Shown: positions 39,701 to 51,597, counted from the stretch's first letter. The stretch: 64,000 nucleotides of DNA from Hetaerina americana (GCA_022747635.1 JAKTNV010000005.1:48575013-48639012); one strand, 5' to 3'. A program made the numbers and translations. The notes: generated by a model from the sequence alone, not told the origin.

Positions 39701-40675
39701 AAAGTAAGCGTAAGTAAATACAGATTCTTATAATTAATTTTCAAGTGATATTTTTTGTATTAATCAATTATTTGTAAAAAAAAATGTTCTAAATATAGGC
39801 TTATAGTAATTGAAGACTTTATAAGCGAATACAAAGAATTGCCATGAGACTTACAGGTAAGATACGGGACCATTTGACCGTAATCGCACATGAAATTCAC
39901 ATTCCTCTTACTTCATTCAAGTTGGGCTCTCAAAGATCTAACAGTACGTAAAATGAGACGATCGCAAATGAATTCATACCGACCAACCTTGAGCAATATC
40001 ACCAAAAATATATTGCATACGAGTAGAAGTGCATTTCTTTGCATGTGACCAAAAACAAATATAATCTTCCTCTGATAATAACTGCCATGACCTTTGCAAT
40101 GATACATTCTTGATTTGGACGGATATTTCATATATTATTATTATTAAAAATACACATGTGCTGATAGACATTATCAGGTGGCACACAAGTCCCAAATAAT
40201 CGCAAAAGATAATAGATAAAATCAGACTTCAAAACACAAATCTCTTTAACAAAACAAGTGAATCCCCATCCCATTTACAACCATTAATCAGCAAGAAAAA
40301 AAGATAAATTAAAAACATGAAGCTATCACATATAATACAATACACCACACATCAATCAAATTATTACCTATATACCTTACATCTATTCTTAAAAGTATAC
40401 ACTCTGTTAGGAAAGGGCTCGAATATTTTTGCAGGTAAGGTATATATTTACCTCTAATGAATAAAGATGAGATATGTGAGGTGAAAACAAAGATATGAAA
40501 GATACAACCATGATAAAAAACGACAGAAAGGGAATAAAAAGTGATCCAACCGGTGTATTAAAGAGAAATGCTATAAGAAAGGGAGAACTACATGATAGAA
40601 TGAAGATGCTAGTGCTGAGGTTCTCCAGCTTTTGATGATTGTCTTCCTCGGCCACAAAAATTAGTTACCCACTGT
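33771..40675. other. AT-rich desert, no gene recognised
   Basis: About 7 kb without any family I can name. A less AT-rich patch at about 37480-37760 carries overlapping frames on both strands (minus 37568-38032, 154 codons; plus 37647-37928, 93 codons), including CCCGGGGCGGCCG near 37715. Neither frame has a recognisable domain and the two are mutually antisense, so I do not call a gene. The remaining frames are under 75 codons. T9-T10 runs occur near 38166. Confidence 0.4.
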
Positions 40676-40679
40676 CCTT

Positions 40680-41586
40680 TATTTATTTATTTTACAGTTA
40701 CGTTGCAATTAGGCGATTTTTCTGGCGGAAACGGTCAAGTTCGGTCAAAGATAACTCTTACAACGAGAAATACATACATACACGCACTATAAAAACAATT
40801 AAGAGACAAAATATTTTTATATTTCATGACACTTCCACATCACATACAAAATGCCGTCCACATCACATACAAACAATATTTTAATAACTACAATGAAGTT
40901 TATTACCCAGTGGCTGCTTTACATTTATACTTTAAACTTCTAAAATTGGATGGAAAGGGCTCGAACAAACCTCCAGGCAGCTGGTTCCAATCAATTATAG
41001 TTCTATTTAAAAAAGAGTATTTTTTCTTATTGGTTTTTTGAGTCCTTATTTTTATTTTGTGGCTATGGTCGTTTTTTCCCTTAAAGTTAGGCTTTTCTAT
41101 CCCTTGCCATAAATCTTCCCTCGCTTCGTCCTTTTTAACAATTCTATACATCGCGCCTAACCTGCTCCTTTTTCTTCTATTTTTCAAACTCTCCCATTTC
41201 AGTACATCTAACATATCCGTGACACTATCTGTTCTTTTGTACCTTCCGAGTACATACCTTGCTGCCTTTCTTTGAACTTTTTTTATCTTTTTAATATGTC
41301 CCACCTCATATGGATCCCATACTATGGAGGAGTATTCTAGGATAGGGATAACCAGTACCTTATATGCTTTTTCTTTTGTGGCTACGCTACTTCCTTTTAA
41401 ATTTCTCATCGCCCAATGCAATACTTTGAATAGCTTCCGTGTCAAATTATCTACTTGGACTCCCCACCTAAGATCCCTAGTTAAATAAATGCCTAAATAT
41501 TTGCATTGACTGGTACATGGGATTCTTTCTCCAAAGAGGGTGTACATTTTTTTCTGCATTCTTTTTATTTGAAAAATTTATATGCT
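40680..41586 (-). mobile_element. Jockey-superfamily LINE, copy 2, heavily 5'-truncated
   Basis: Same family and orientation as the 3.9-5.6 kb copy, with nearly identical sequence over the shared part. The match breaks off at about 41586 (after 'gaaaaatttatatgct'), which is the 5' truncation point typical of incomplete reverse transcription. The 3' UTR carries two 'tttgtatgtgatgtgg'-type blocks, then the conserved terminus GGCGATTTTTCTGGCGG (plus-strand reading) and a short TAAA-type tail around 40680-40693. The 3' end is therefore complete here, unlike copy 1. Confidence 0.9.
40903..41565 (-). pseudogene. C-terminal part of LINE reverse transcriptase (218 codons)
   Basis: Encodes only the thumb and C-terminal domain of the family RT, from 'PCTSQCKYLGIYLTRDL' through 'QRKAARYVLGRYKR' and 'LKWESLKNRRKRSR' to the final residues. 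The catalytic FADD and all upstream domains are absent. The frame is intact to its stop at 40903. Its differences from copy 1 are scattered substitutions, for example K-to-R in the AARYVLG motif. It is not functional as an enzyme. Confidence 0.85.
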
Positions 41587-42420
41587 CAGCAGAAAAATTA
41601 TGTTCAACAGAAAAAATTTCCTTAATAAATTAACAGTCACAAAAATTGAATACACATTTTATTAGGTTTCTAGAAACACACCACGGGTTGTGTTTACATG
41701 CATTGAGAATAATCGCTAAAATAATGGATTTATTTCCGATTAACAAAATTAACACTATCCCTAGGTAAAAATAAAATCGGAAAAGTGTTGCAGGAATTAT
41801 ATTTTAGCTAAAAAAATAGAATTTTAAGCTTTTCCCTTTCAACCTTCTCGCCCCACTATTTTCTTGCCTTCGTCGAAGTGATCCCACGTCTTCTAACGGA
41901 GATGCAGCACAAAGTTTGAAAACCATTGAGTCATAGAGAGGAAAAAACGTTGAGGGTCCTCAAAATATTTTGGGTGAAATACCGCATTCGCTCAGACGCA
42001 GGGATGTGTAGGAGGGCGTTGATTGGGCCAAGTTCCCCATACTACGAGAGGGGATCACGAAACTGCCTCACGGGAATATTCCGCGGTGGTTCATTTTTCA
42101 CCAACGAGCTCGAAATCCGCATTTATTTACTCTGCCCTTCCGAGAGCTTGTTAAAAATGCTCGCCCGATGGATTTGCGTCCCGTCCCGCGATTCCCACCT
42201 CTCCCCACCCTCAACTCCACTCTTTTCCACCCGCCGACCACTCTCCGTCGCCCGATAACTCTCGCGATCTTTCCCCCACCACGTAATTTTCAATTTTTCT
42301 TTTCATATGGGAGAGTTCAAGATTACTTTCGATGAGTTGAGCGACTGAATAATTTCTCTCGGCCGCAGACTAGCAAATCGCTTCAGTTTCTGTCCAAGGT
42401 TTTTTTTTATTTTCCCTGCA
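41587..42420. other. Flank of LINE copy 2 grading into GC-rich sequence
   Basis: AT-rich to about 41840, then more balanced and CpG-containing to 42260. The 110-codon plus frame 41926-42258 shows no recognisable motif. Its C-terminal half is a Ser/Pro-rich low-complexity stretch in a C-rich patch. I do not call a gene. Confidence 0.35.
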
Positions 42421-42421
42421 G

Positions 42422-42560
42422 GGAAACCCACCGCAGGTACGCTCTGTTGCAAGTGGGGCACGGCGCAAGGGCGGGCCCATATCGATGCCTGGGGGAAGGC
42501 AGCTATAATTGAGAATGGTGCCACGAACCAGATCGCGCTGGTTAATACTAAGTGGTGGTA
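42422..42560 (+). other. Possible exon after an acceptor-like site (weak)
   Basis: TTTTTTTTTATTTTCCCTGCAG|G ends at 42421, which looks like a polypyrimidine tract plus 3' splice acceptor on the plus strand. The frame just after it is open for about 45 codons (beginning GKPTAGTLCCKWGTAQ) in GC-rich sequence, ending at a stop near 42558. The minus strand is also open here (42303-42608, 101 codons), so strand is ambiguous. I recognise no protein. Either a terminal exon or chance in a GC-rich patch. Confidence 0.15.
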
Positions 42561-43118
42561 ACTAAGTTCATGCAAAATAGGCATTAGTGCAGAGCGGCGG
42601 AATCGCAATTACCCTTCCCCCCCTCCAACCCTCGTGCCAAAACATTTTTGGTTACCAATGGAATGTACGGCTGATGCTTTACCTACGTGGGAATGGAGAT
42701 AAAAAATGAACGCCAGGATTATAACTGGAGTTCATCACGTCAATTATATTTGCATGATAGAATTTCATTACATCTACGGTTTTAAAATACTGATTCAATC
42801 CAAAAGCATGAAATTTAATTAGCGTCAGTCTTTCTTGTTCTCCACACGATATACGTATGTAAGTAGTTGCTTATTAGGATTTTTTTGCGAAAAAGTATAA
42901 AGAATGGTATTCATGGTATAATGAGTCAATAATTGAGGTTGGGAAGAATGATAAACATACGGAGTATAAACGACGAAATATTATCCCGGATGGATTAATT
43001 TTACAACGGGTCAGAATATTTGTAAAAGATAAGTGAAAACAATAAAATATATGTGAAGTCTGATGGATCGATCATTATTTATATGTAGAGTTTGTTAAAA
43101 ACATGAAGGTTTTTCTAG
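42561..43118. other. No gene seen
   Basis: AT-rich sequence with no supportable frame. Confidence 0.5.
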
Positions 43119-43300
43119 AAAGGTCCATCTACATCTACATAATATCCCGCAAGCCGCCACAAGGGTGTGTGGCGGGGGGTGTTAGGTCACCACCTGTAAC
43201 AAGGAACAATACCACATGCAAAATCAACACATACATGCAAAACTACACCCTCAGCAGCGTACACACTCATGCAAAAATACAGCATATGAAAACAGGTAAA
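43119..43300 (+). repeat. Dispersed arthropod-type repeat with a perfect 8-bp hairpin
   Basis: Begins with CATCTACATCTACATAAT and continues CCCGCAAG to CCGCCACA (43154-43161) and TGTGGCGG (43168-43175), which are perfect reverse complements around a six-base loop. It then reads GGGGTGTTAGGTCACCACC. I recall sequences of this 'ctacatctacat...ccgcaagccacc...gtgtggcgg' form as widely dispersed in arthropod genomes. Whether they are a SINE, a LINE 3' end or a structured RNA is not decided by this copy. The right boundary is approximate. Confidence 0.6.
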
Positions 43301-46300
43301 TTACAACCAATTAAACTATACTACAACCCACATTATTATATGGAAGTGGAACTTAGGTAAACCGGGATTAGCATCAATGTGGTAGGTACATATTTCACCT
43401 CGACGGATGTGGGGTACACTAAAAGTGTCTATAATAAATAGTAGAAAAATATGAGTTGGTAGCTGATGAAAGCATATTTCATGAGCACACATGTAATATA
43501 TATCCATGAGAAATCGACTGGAAATGGATTGGTCGAGCTATGAGAATGGATAAGTGCTACATCACGAAACTACTACATAAGAAAATACTATATATATATA
43601 TATATATAGTATTTTCTTCTTCCCATATTTTTAAGGAACGGACAGATTGTTAATTCATGCATTGACTTATGATTTATAAAGGAAAGGTGAAGGACAAGGG
43701 GTTTCCTATTCGTCCTTTTCCTCTCCTCCACTCACCGTTCCCCCACACATATTCTCTCCTCTCTTCCCCCAAGAACGGCATTCTGATGATGACGGTGTTG
43801 CCGTCAATACGTCAAAACTACAAAAGTGAGTGTCCTTTCTTTATATTTCTGTGCTTAAAAACTCTACATCGATATTTTTATACATTTGTGCATCGCCAGA
43901 GAGCGCTCTATTTAGAAGATATACAAACAACTATTAAGATTATTTTTTTTGCTTTTTTCTTTAATGAAATGAATGGAGATCAAAGCTAATTAATGATGAC
44001 TTAGAACGACTTATTACAGAAGCTATCCATTTGTGAGTGTTATCACATGAAGGTCATTCTTATATCCATGTGCGCATCACTAACTTTGCGTTGTAATAAT
44101 GAAAAACCGCCCATTAAACTGGCCAATTGCAAAATAAAACTAAAATTTGACGACAGATTCATTTTGTAATGTTCTATTCTCTGTAGCAATTTTAAAACTT
44201 ACTCTAAAGGTTGATTTACCATAATACTTCCACTATAATCACATGATAACTTATAACCCCATCTTATTTTGTGCAGTTTCTAGGCGTTTTAAACATTATG
44301 AATCCCTATCGAGTATTAAAAATGTGTACACAATCGGTATCTTGTTACCATATCCGAATGAGATCACTCTTGAACGAGTCCATCAATCAAATATGGCGCA
44401 CAGTTTATAATTTGTACATGGAATACTAAAACATTCGGAAGATTTGTAAACCCGCAGTATTAAATCAAAAATGTAGGCGGATCAAAAAATTCTTTGCTCC
44501 ATAAAATAGCCACAGAGAACATTTATGGGAGGAAATAATGAAGAGTCATAAACACAGGATTTAGAGGTCAGCGTAAATGAGAATGACCGAGGATGAATAA
44601 AATTATAATACATTAAGGAATGAGAAGTTCCTTATTTACAAAATCGATTGAGAAGAAACTAAACTGGAAGGCAGAAATCAACACCTTAATAAACCCATAA
44701 TTAAGAGAAATAGATGAGATTGACCAGGAGCTAATTATAAAGATAAATAAAATAATATTTTCACAGATGCCTGGAAAAATAGACTGAATAGACTTTAAGG
44801 AGAATGAAATTTTACCCACTCCATATTTACATATAAAATCGGATTCTGCTGATTCTCAATAGCACGAATAATTATTATTTGGCAATGAGTGATTCACATA
44901 CAGAATAAAGCAATGTGTAAGTCATCAAATATGGATTCAGCAAAAATATGATAGATTGAAACAGATGCTCATTTCCGAGTGAAAACATGAGCCACTTAAT
45001 GGAGAAGGTGGTATGGAAAAAATTAAACAAATCGCTGGAGTTTTATAAAATCTGACGATAATTCAGCTGCAGAATGTTGAGTATAAAAAAAACAAAAAAT
45101 TTGGACAAAAAAAATTTCTCTTAATAAAAGGAACCAATCAATGAAAGGCAAAATGAAGCACGTTAATTTTTCAGAACATCAACAGCCAGTAAGGAACAAC
45201 CTTGAGTGAGTTTGTAACCCAGGGTGTTTCGCCAGGGTGAAGACTGTATATTCCAGCATGTTTTAGTATCTGTTCATTAGAGTGTTCTAAATATTTCAAT
45301 TCACAGCGATTAACTATTCGCTACAGGATTAAGAGTAAATAGTGCGTAAAAATAAATATGTCACAGAACACCACCACTGTAACCCACGTCAAAAATTGTA
45401 AAATTACTTTCTGGCAAGAACACTTTAACTTAAACTACAAACTCGTATGTTGTTCTTCGCGTAAATTTTGAGAAGTTAAATTAGTGGCCAGCTTTTCAAG
45501 ATTATTATTTCACAAAATTAACTTTATTGTTTTTTTATTCTGTTGGATTATTTGTCTTAAAGTTGTAATTAGAATACGAAATTTGTGCATTCAATTCGTC
45601 TTGCCTTGAGCTGTTTTGCACTTTTCAAATGTTTCCTGCAATATAATTGCATTTAGTAATACTTTATTTCTGCACAAATCTCTATCTAATATTTAATAAA
45701 ATTAAATTTTTGAATAAAAATGTGGCAAAAACACTGAAGCAAAACCAAGGAGATGCAAAAAGGTGCCTGAATAATGAGGACTCTCTCCAATCTCTTTGCT
45801 GAGACAAGAATAAGAGGCAGATGTGTTGGAAGAGGACGACATGTGAAATACTTCACACGACCCCTTTGCAAAATAATAAGTGAAAAGAGTTAACAGAGGG
45901 ATCTCAGGGAACTTTAGTCAGTTTTTAAGGATCCCGTTGGATAACTAATGCTACAAAAACTCTCTATAATCTCACTATAATCTCTCTAAAATCAGAATGA
46001 CCAAATAGAATTAGGATAAAGTAATAATAAGGCAGGCGTTCTCAATACAATATCACCACTCATAGATCTGCACTTAAACGGATTGCTCGTAAATTTAAGA
46101 CCGAACCACTTGTTTTAAGCTCCTGCTTTTTTCTTGACGTTGTATTCATCATACATTTAATTATAACGGAAAATTACTCCAGTAAAACGTGGTAATTTTA
46201 GTCTGAAAGTATATTCCGAATAATTTAGTAATGTATGGCTTGGGAATTGTAGCTCTTGTTTGTGCTAAAATTGCTTACGCAATCAACTTTGAGGCTTATT

Positions 46301-47671
46301 TAGGAATCCTGCCGGTAGAAGTAGATCGAAAGAGTAATTCTACCGAGAACGTTGCTTATACATTATTTAAACCTATTCAGGATGTAATTGCAATGAAATA
46401 GTTGGTAATTGCTACCTAAGCGCTTTTTTCAGGTAAAGTATTACTGGGAGGAAAGAAAATTTTTTATCTGGATGCACCTTGAAAATAATAAATGTCAAAA
46501 TTATTTCTACCTCTTCAAAGTAAAAATGTATCTTCTTCTATTTCTAATTTATCAAAAATTGTTATCTCTAGTGGCTTATTAAGTAATATCTGTCATTGTT
46601 CCTCTACCACTTATCATGATTGTAATAATGATTGCAAATCTTTTTACTAAATTGCCAGAATTGCTATGGACCTAGTGGATTAATTTTTAGAAAAGTATAA
46701 CACTGCAAGGAGTTTAAAGCATTCAAGGAATTCAATTCAACCTTTGGTAATTTATTGAAAATCTTTAATACTCTTTTAGTTTTCAAGGTTTGTCAAAACT
46801 GTCATATTACGATGTGTCTAAATAAATCATGGAAAATAGTAAACTGTAAATAGCAAGAATGGGGAAAAATTCCGAATCTCACAGGGAAGATAAAAAATAC
46901 GTGCTATTGACTTTCTTGGAAATACTTAGGACTTCAGCCACTAAAATTAGACAACAAGTTTGCTATGGAAGATACTATTACTGTCCAATGAAGATCCATG
47001 GAGAAATACCTACTCGTACATAGTAGGCATCGAATGTAGAAACGCACATGTGGCATGAAAAGATCATCTTAGCAGCATCGCTTCACCTCTTCAGATGAAT
47101 GACATTTTTGTTTCATTTTGATTGTTTTATACTTCACAGCAACTAATTGTACGTACTACGCAACTTTCATCAGCGATGACTAATTATCTTTTTCGTAATA
47201 TTCCAGCAGTTTTTAAGCTGACTTTCATTTGAGCTACCTTCATCTTCCTGCCTTGTCTGCCTTTCAATACGGAGGGAATCCCATTCAACCAGTTTTTCTC
47301 TAGATTCGCGAGGCGTGACGTTTCATCGTAGCTACACGGTCAAATCGAGGTGATTATATTTTTGCACCCAAACTGGGACCAGACGTAAGACACTACCCTT
47401 CGCAAATGTTTTTTTGGAAAGGAGTCAAATGTCTTTCAACCAGGAGAATAACGTTGGTTTAGATGAAGAACCAGAATTATTTCACACCGTGTTAGCCTTA
47501 TCTCCACTCCTAACACTCGAAGTCAAAGTGGGCATTGAAAACAATTATGAACGGTCCAAAAATAAAGAAGTTAGATTTTAACGGAAATAGTAATCCAAGA
47601 CATTTAAATTCGCTTCATTAAAATTTGACAGCCTTAAATACCCGTTTTAATAATTTAGTGGCCACAATTAC
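43301..47671. other. AT-rich desert, no gene recognised
   Basis: Includes a C/T-rich patch at about 43705-43775 and a perfect 40-bp palindrome (43579-43618). A 106-codon plus frame at 43669-43989 runs through the C/T-rich patch and has no known motif. The rest is frames under 70 codons and poly-A/T runs. No transposon protein remnant was seen. Confidence 0.4.
43579..43618. repeat. Perfect 40-bp palindrome with (TA)n core
   Basis: AAGAAAATACTA, then alternating TA, then TAGTATTTTCTT. The outer 12 bases pair exactly and the core is self-complementary, so the region can extrude as a cruciform. Possibly a TA microsatellite expanded inside a pre-existing palindrome. Confidence 0.9.
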
Positions 47672-47981
47672 GATCAAATTTTAGAAGTTTTAAGTACAAA
47701 TGTAAAGCAGCCAATGGGTAATAAATTCCATTGTAGTTATCAAAATATTGTTTGTATGTAATGTGGACGGCATTTTGTATGCGATGTGGAAGTTTGTTGA
47801 AATGTGATGTGGCAGTGTCATTGCATGTAAGAATATTTTGTCTCTTACCTTTTTTCCTAGTGCGTGTATGTATGTATTTTTCGTTGTAAGAGTTATCGTT
47901 GACCAAACTTGACCGTTGCCACCAGGAAAATCGCCTAATTGCAACGTAATTCTAAAATAATAAAATAATAATAATAATAAT
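47672..47981 (+). mobile_element. Jockey-superfamily LINE, copy 3, 3' end only
   Basis: Opposite orientation to the other two copies. It holds just the last dozen or so codons of the RT (ending ...AGCAGCCAATGGGTAA near 47722) and the whole 3' UTR. The UTR includes three 'atgtgatgtgg'-type blocks, the GTTGCCACCAGGAAAATCGC terminus and a TAA-rich microsatellite tail (about 47950-47981). It is more diverged than copies 1 and 2. It defines the complete 3' end of the family together with copy 2. Confidence 0.85.
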
Positions 47982-49344
47982 ACGAATCGTCTCCGAGAGC
48001 ATTCTGAAAGGCACCTCCGTGCTCACGAAATCTTTTGACGCCAAGTCGAGGAGCATGAAGGAGAAATCGCCATTTCTTTTCTTTATTTTGGGAAAAATGC
48101 CTAATCCGTAAAAGGGCTCCCCGAGAATAATGCAGGTGACTTGAAAGTAGGCCAAGTTAGGGCTACAAAATCGAATGGAAACTTTCCGAGATGGTAGCAA
48201 TGACTTCAATGAGTGACTTAACCATCTTCAAGAGGCCTACTCGCGTGGGTGATAAGCATATTTTGTAATGATTACGCCGTAAGGCCTGTGTATTTTGAAG
48301 GTAAAGGGGCGTATCCTGTCAGTTTCATTAGACAGGTGGATTATTATTTTTAATTCAATGCTATTTCTCCATCTCGACAAATATGGTTGGTCTATCAAAT
48401 GTCAGAAGGTGATGCTGAATTGTGGGTAGGACTTTGAATCCGCTCCCATCTAATTTTGGCGAGTATATAAATTTATTTTGGGACTTGAATTGGATCTGTG
48501 AACACCGGCCAAGTCAAGATAGTACGTACGTAATCAGGCCCGGTATGGGTCGATGCAGAAGTACTTAAGTCACAAGGTAGGAGCGGCTCGTTTCACCGCA
48601 CTCAACTGTCCGATAATAAGCTATACTTTTACTGAGTATTTCCCCTCCCATGCTCAAAAGGTCTTATTTTGAGTCTGTTAATTGGACTTTAATAAAATGC
48701 GCCATTTCCTGGGGCTAGATCAATTTCCTTCTAACAGACTTAATCCCCAATGAATGAATCTGCCTTTGATGAATCTTCAGATTCGTGGCTACTCAACTTT
48801 AATTCAAAAGGCCGATCTAGGGAACGTTGAAGGCGGCAAAACCCAGGGAGTGGCTTCCGCTCGGTTCTATAGGGTCGGCACTTGTATCCATCTCACGTTC
48901 CTCTCCACGCCGTATCGCAAAGCCGTCTTCCAGTGGCTACTCCTCCATGTCAAGTGAGCTCGACCGGCGCGGCGCGGACGATGACCATAAAGGATCTGAA
49001 GGAAGGGGAACACGAGGCTTTGGATTTGACAAGATTCCCTTTCCCGAAGGAGTACAGTTGTATGGCGAGCCTGAAGATGATCGACGCGGTTATTTTACAA
49101 AGGGATCCGCATGAGTATGTTATGGAGGAAAACACTGTTAGCAATGAATGAAACTGCACCACTATGCTCCGATGTGAGAATATGGTGTCACAACATTGAT
49201 TGAAATGCGTTGCCTGACTGTGAAAGTCAAATCTTCGCTATATTATCCCGGTTATTTAGTTTAATTCGGATGTTCAATATAAGTGTCTCATTATTTCCAA
49301 TTGGAAATCCCAACGTAATATTCGCGGGTGGTGGAAGATCTTGG
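47982..49344. other. Balanced-composition stretch, no gene recognised
   Basis: Directly after the LINE tail, the sequence to about 48230 is open on the minus strand for 85 codons and partly on the plus strand; I recognise neither. From 48820 to 49150 three overlapping plus frames and one minus frame span a CpG-rich patch (CGACCGGCGCGGCGCGGACG at about 48961). The plus frame at 48827-49114 reads Ser-rich ('SSSGYSSMSSELDRR'), which could be part of an exon, but no splice sites or family support it. Confidence 0.3.
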
Positions 49345-49425
49345 TTAAGATTATTTAGAAGATTAAGATTGAATTGTATTAATTGAGATTGAAATTGAAG
49401 ATTGATAAGATTGAGATTGAAAAGT
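49345..49425. repeat. Degenerate (AAGATTGA/GATTGA)n minisatellite
   Basis: Imperfect head-to-tail copies of GATTGA/GATTAA-type words, about 80 bp in all. The antisense 71-codon frame rich in Ser/Ile/Gln follows from the repeat. Confidence 0.75.
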
Positions 49426-49490
49426 ATTGAATACGCTGGACGGTTTGATAGGATGATATTTCGAACGAAAAGAAAAACTGTGCTCGCAAT

Positions 49491-49800
49491 ATGCAGCGAT
49501 TGATGGACGAGCGTGGGGTTCCAAAGGTGATATTAGCTGATAATGGGACCAAGTTCCAGTCAGAATGGTGGGTTGCATGAGAATATTGTTAACCTGTGCA
49601 TTCCTCCATTAGGCACCTTCAATCAAGCGTGAGGTCATGCGTGGTCTTTCACAATTATTCCGTGACTTCATAAACCATCGAGGTTGGAATAGCATAATTC
49701 CAAGGGTCAATGATTGGTTCAACAATGCGTATTACGGAAGTAATCATATGACGCCCATCGAAGTGAGACACAGGTTAAAAGGGAGTTCAATTAGTTAATA
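49491..49800 (+). pseudogene. Ty3/gypsy-type retrotransposon integrase fragment
   Basis: Integrase inserts LTR-element DNA into the genome. The frame from the ATG at 49491 gives 'MDERGVPKVILADNGTKFQSEWW' around the second catalytic Asp of the DDE core (motif ADNGTKFQSE, about 49534-49566), then a stop. After a frame change it continues as 'REVMRGLSQLFRDFINHRGW' and 'PRVNDWFNNAYYGS' to 'TPIEVRHR'. That order is typical of gypsy integrases: the catalytic Glu in the R-E-x-M-R segment, a W, the NN motif, and TP.E. The first catalytic Asp, zinc finger and all other pol domains are absent. No LTRs could be found nearby by eye. It is a dead fragment. Sequence to about 49930 may be its decayed continuation. 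Confidence 0.75.
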
Positions 49801-49939
49801 CCGTTGGCAAGGATGCAAGAAGTTTGAGATAGAAACGTAAAACGAATGGCATCGCGAAATGTGGAAGCGGTGAAGGAAAATGGTTTATGAGGATGCGAGT
49901 GTTTTATCTACCGCTACTTTTGGGGTGTACTTTTAATTG

Positions 49940-51590
49940 GAAAACCATCGTCATTTTGTCTTCAATTGAGGCTAAGGAACCGGTAGTCTGAACACTTTCC
50001 CCCACTTTTCTCCCAGCCCTCTTTGCGTCTCGTCAACATCGCATTAGAACGCCGACTAGGAAGAGGAGTGGCGGGAAAGGAGCGATGAGGATCAGCTGAA
50101 GGCAATCGCCCGTCGTCGTTTCCTCGAAGTTAGTTCTTGTTGATGTCAACAAGGCCCACGAGGCAGAGAAGAAGCCATGAACCTCTCCCTCGCCCACACC
50201 TCTCACCGCGGGGTGGACGGAAGCATTTGAGACACTCAGGCAGTTGCAGAAGAGAGGGAGGAAAGCGTCGCTCATTGTTTTATTTTTCTTTTTGTGGATG
50301 AGTGCATGTTTTAAAAAAAAACTATTTGCCATTATAATATATTTTTTCTCCCAACGTATTCTAGCGTAATGCTTTGTGTGACTCAACTGTTCTAGTAGAT
50401 GATGGCCAATTCCTCCGTTGGCGTTGCCTCTCAGGGAAATGCTTGGAGATGGAAAGCCCTTAAAAAGGAAGAACGGCTGAAGACAGTTCAAAGAGAAAGG
50501 GAGAGAGAAGAAAGTAGACAGCCCCGACATAATATTTTTTTACTTATGATAACAGTGTGGTAGTATTTAAGCTGAATGAATTTGAGTTACCTTAATTTTC
50601 TTTCCTAACCTTCCTGAACTGTGTTGTCCCGCGCGAGGGAACCCCAATACCCTCTCCTTCCTCGGGATTCAAGAGACTTAAGTTTTCATACTAGCCAGTA
50701 AGTCAACTAGGGGGTGGTAACTATAGGCTATAAAAAGGAAACATATATGCATTTTTGCTTATTTTTATGTAACTTTGTTGCTTCTTCTATTTAGAAATGA
50801 GGATAAATATTTCGTTTAAATACAGTACAAAATTTAGATTACCTCTTTACCAGTCTGAACATTTCACAGTGACTTCATTTCCCTGAGATTCATTCTCACT
50901 TGAAACCAGAAGAAACGAATCAAAATAAGGATTTTTTAAGACATCTTCTTGACAAGACATCTTATGCCCTTTAAAAAGGCTTAACGGTGACAAATGTACA
51001 TTTCTCAATTTTATCAGGACAACTTTTTTTTTTAAATGACCTCCGCTCAAAAGATAATTTTTTAAAGCAGCTTTATTTTGAAAACAACCAAATTTTTAAT
51101 GGATTTTGTGACAGCCTTGAATCATCCCCACGCTTTAATAAGGGCTGCAAATTTTATGCGTATAACGATATAAATAGAAATTATTTGACCATTGAAAAAA
51201 ATTAAATATTAATTAAATAGTAAACAAAAACTGGGATAATTACCTAAACGAACAGCACTATTTAAGGAGTCTTTTGAAGAGTTAACAGAGGATAAATACA
51301 CCAAAAAAATTCAAAACTTACTAAAGAAAGTTGGATGCTCTGCATTAAATTATGCATGATAAGTGTACAATGTACCTTTTGGATAGAAGACAGATACAGA
51401 AATACAATGACGGAAACCAAGAGAAAAAAATCGAAAAATGGTAATATCATGCATATGGTGAAGGAAAAACATAATTTAAAAAACGAATACAATCACTGAC
51501 GATGAATTCTACAAGTAAAGGAGAAGGATAATGTATACTAAATGCTCTAAGGATGCAAGAGATAATGTAACCAGATAATATTTTTAAGCA
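49940..51590. other. GC-raised patch then AT-rich DNA, no gene recognised
   Basis: From 49990 to 50260 the sequence is GC-raised with CpG. The minus frame at 50033-50530 (165 codons) has no recognisable domain and runs partly through low-complexity sequence. Beyond 50530 it is AT-rich with frames under 80 codons. Confidence 0.35.
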
Positions 51591-51597
51591 AATATGC

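Noticed and set aside
47952..48209. 85-codon minus frame next to LINE copy 3
   Set aside because: Its end runs into the LINE's TAA-rich tail, and the rest matches no protein I recognise.
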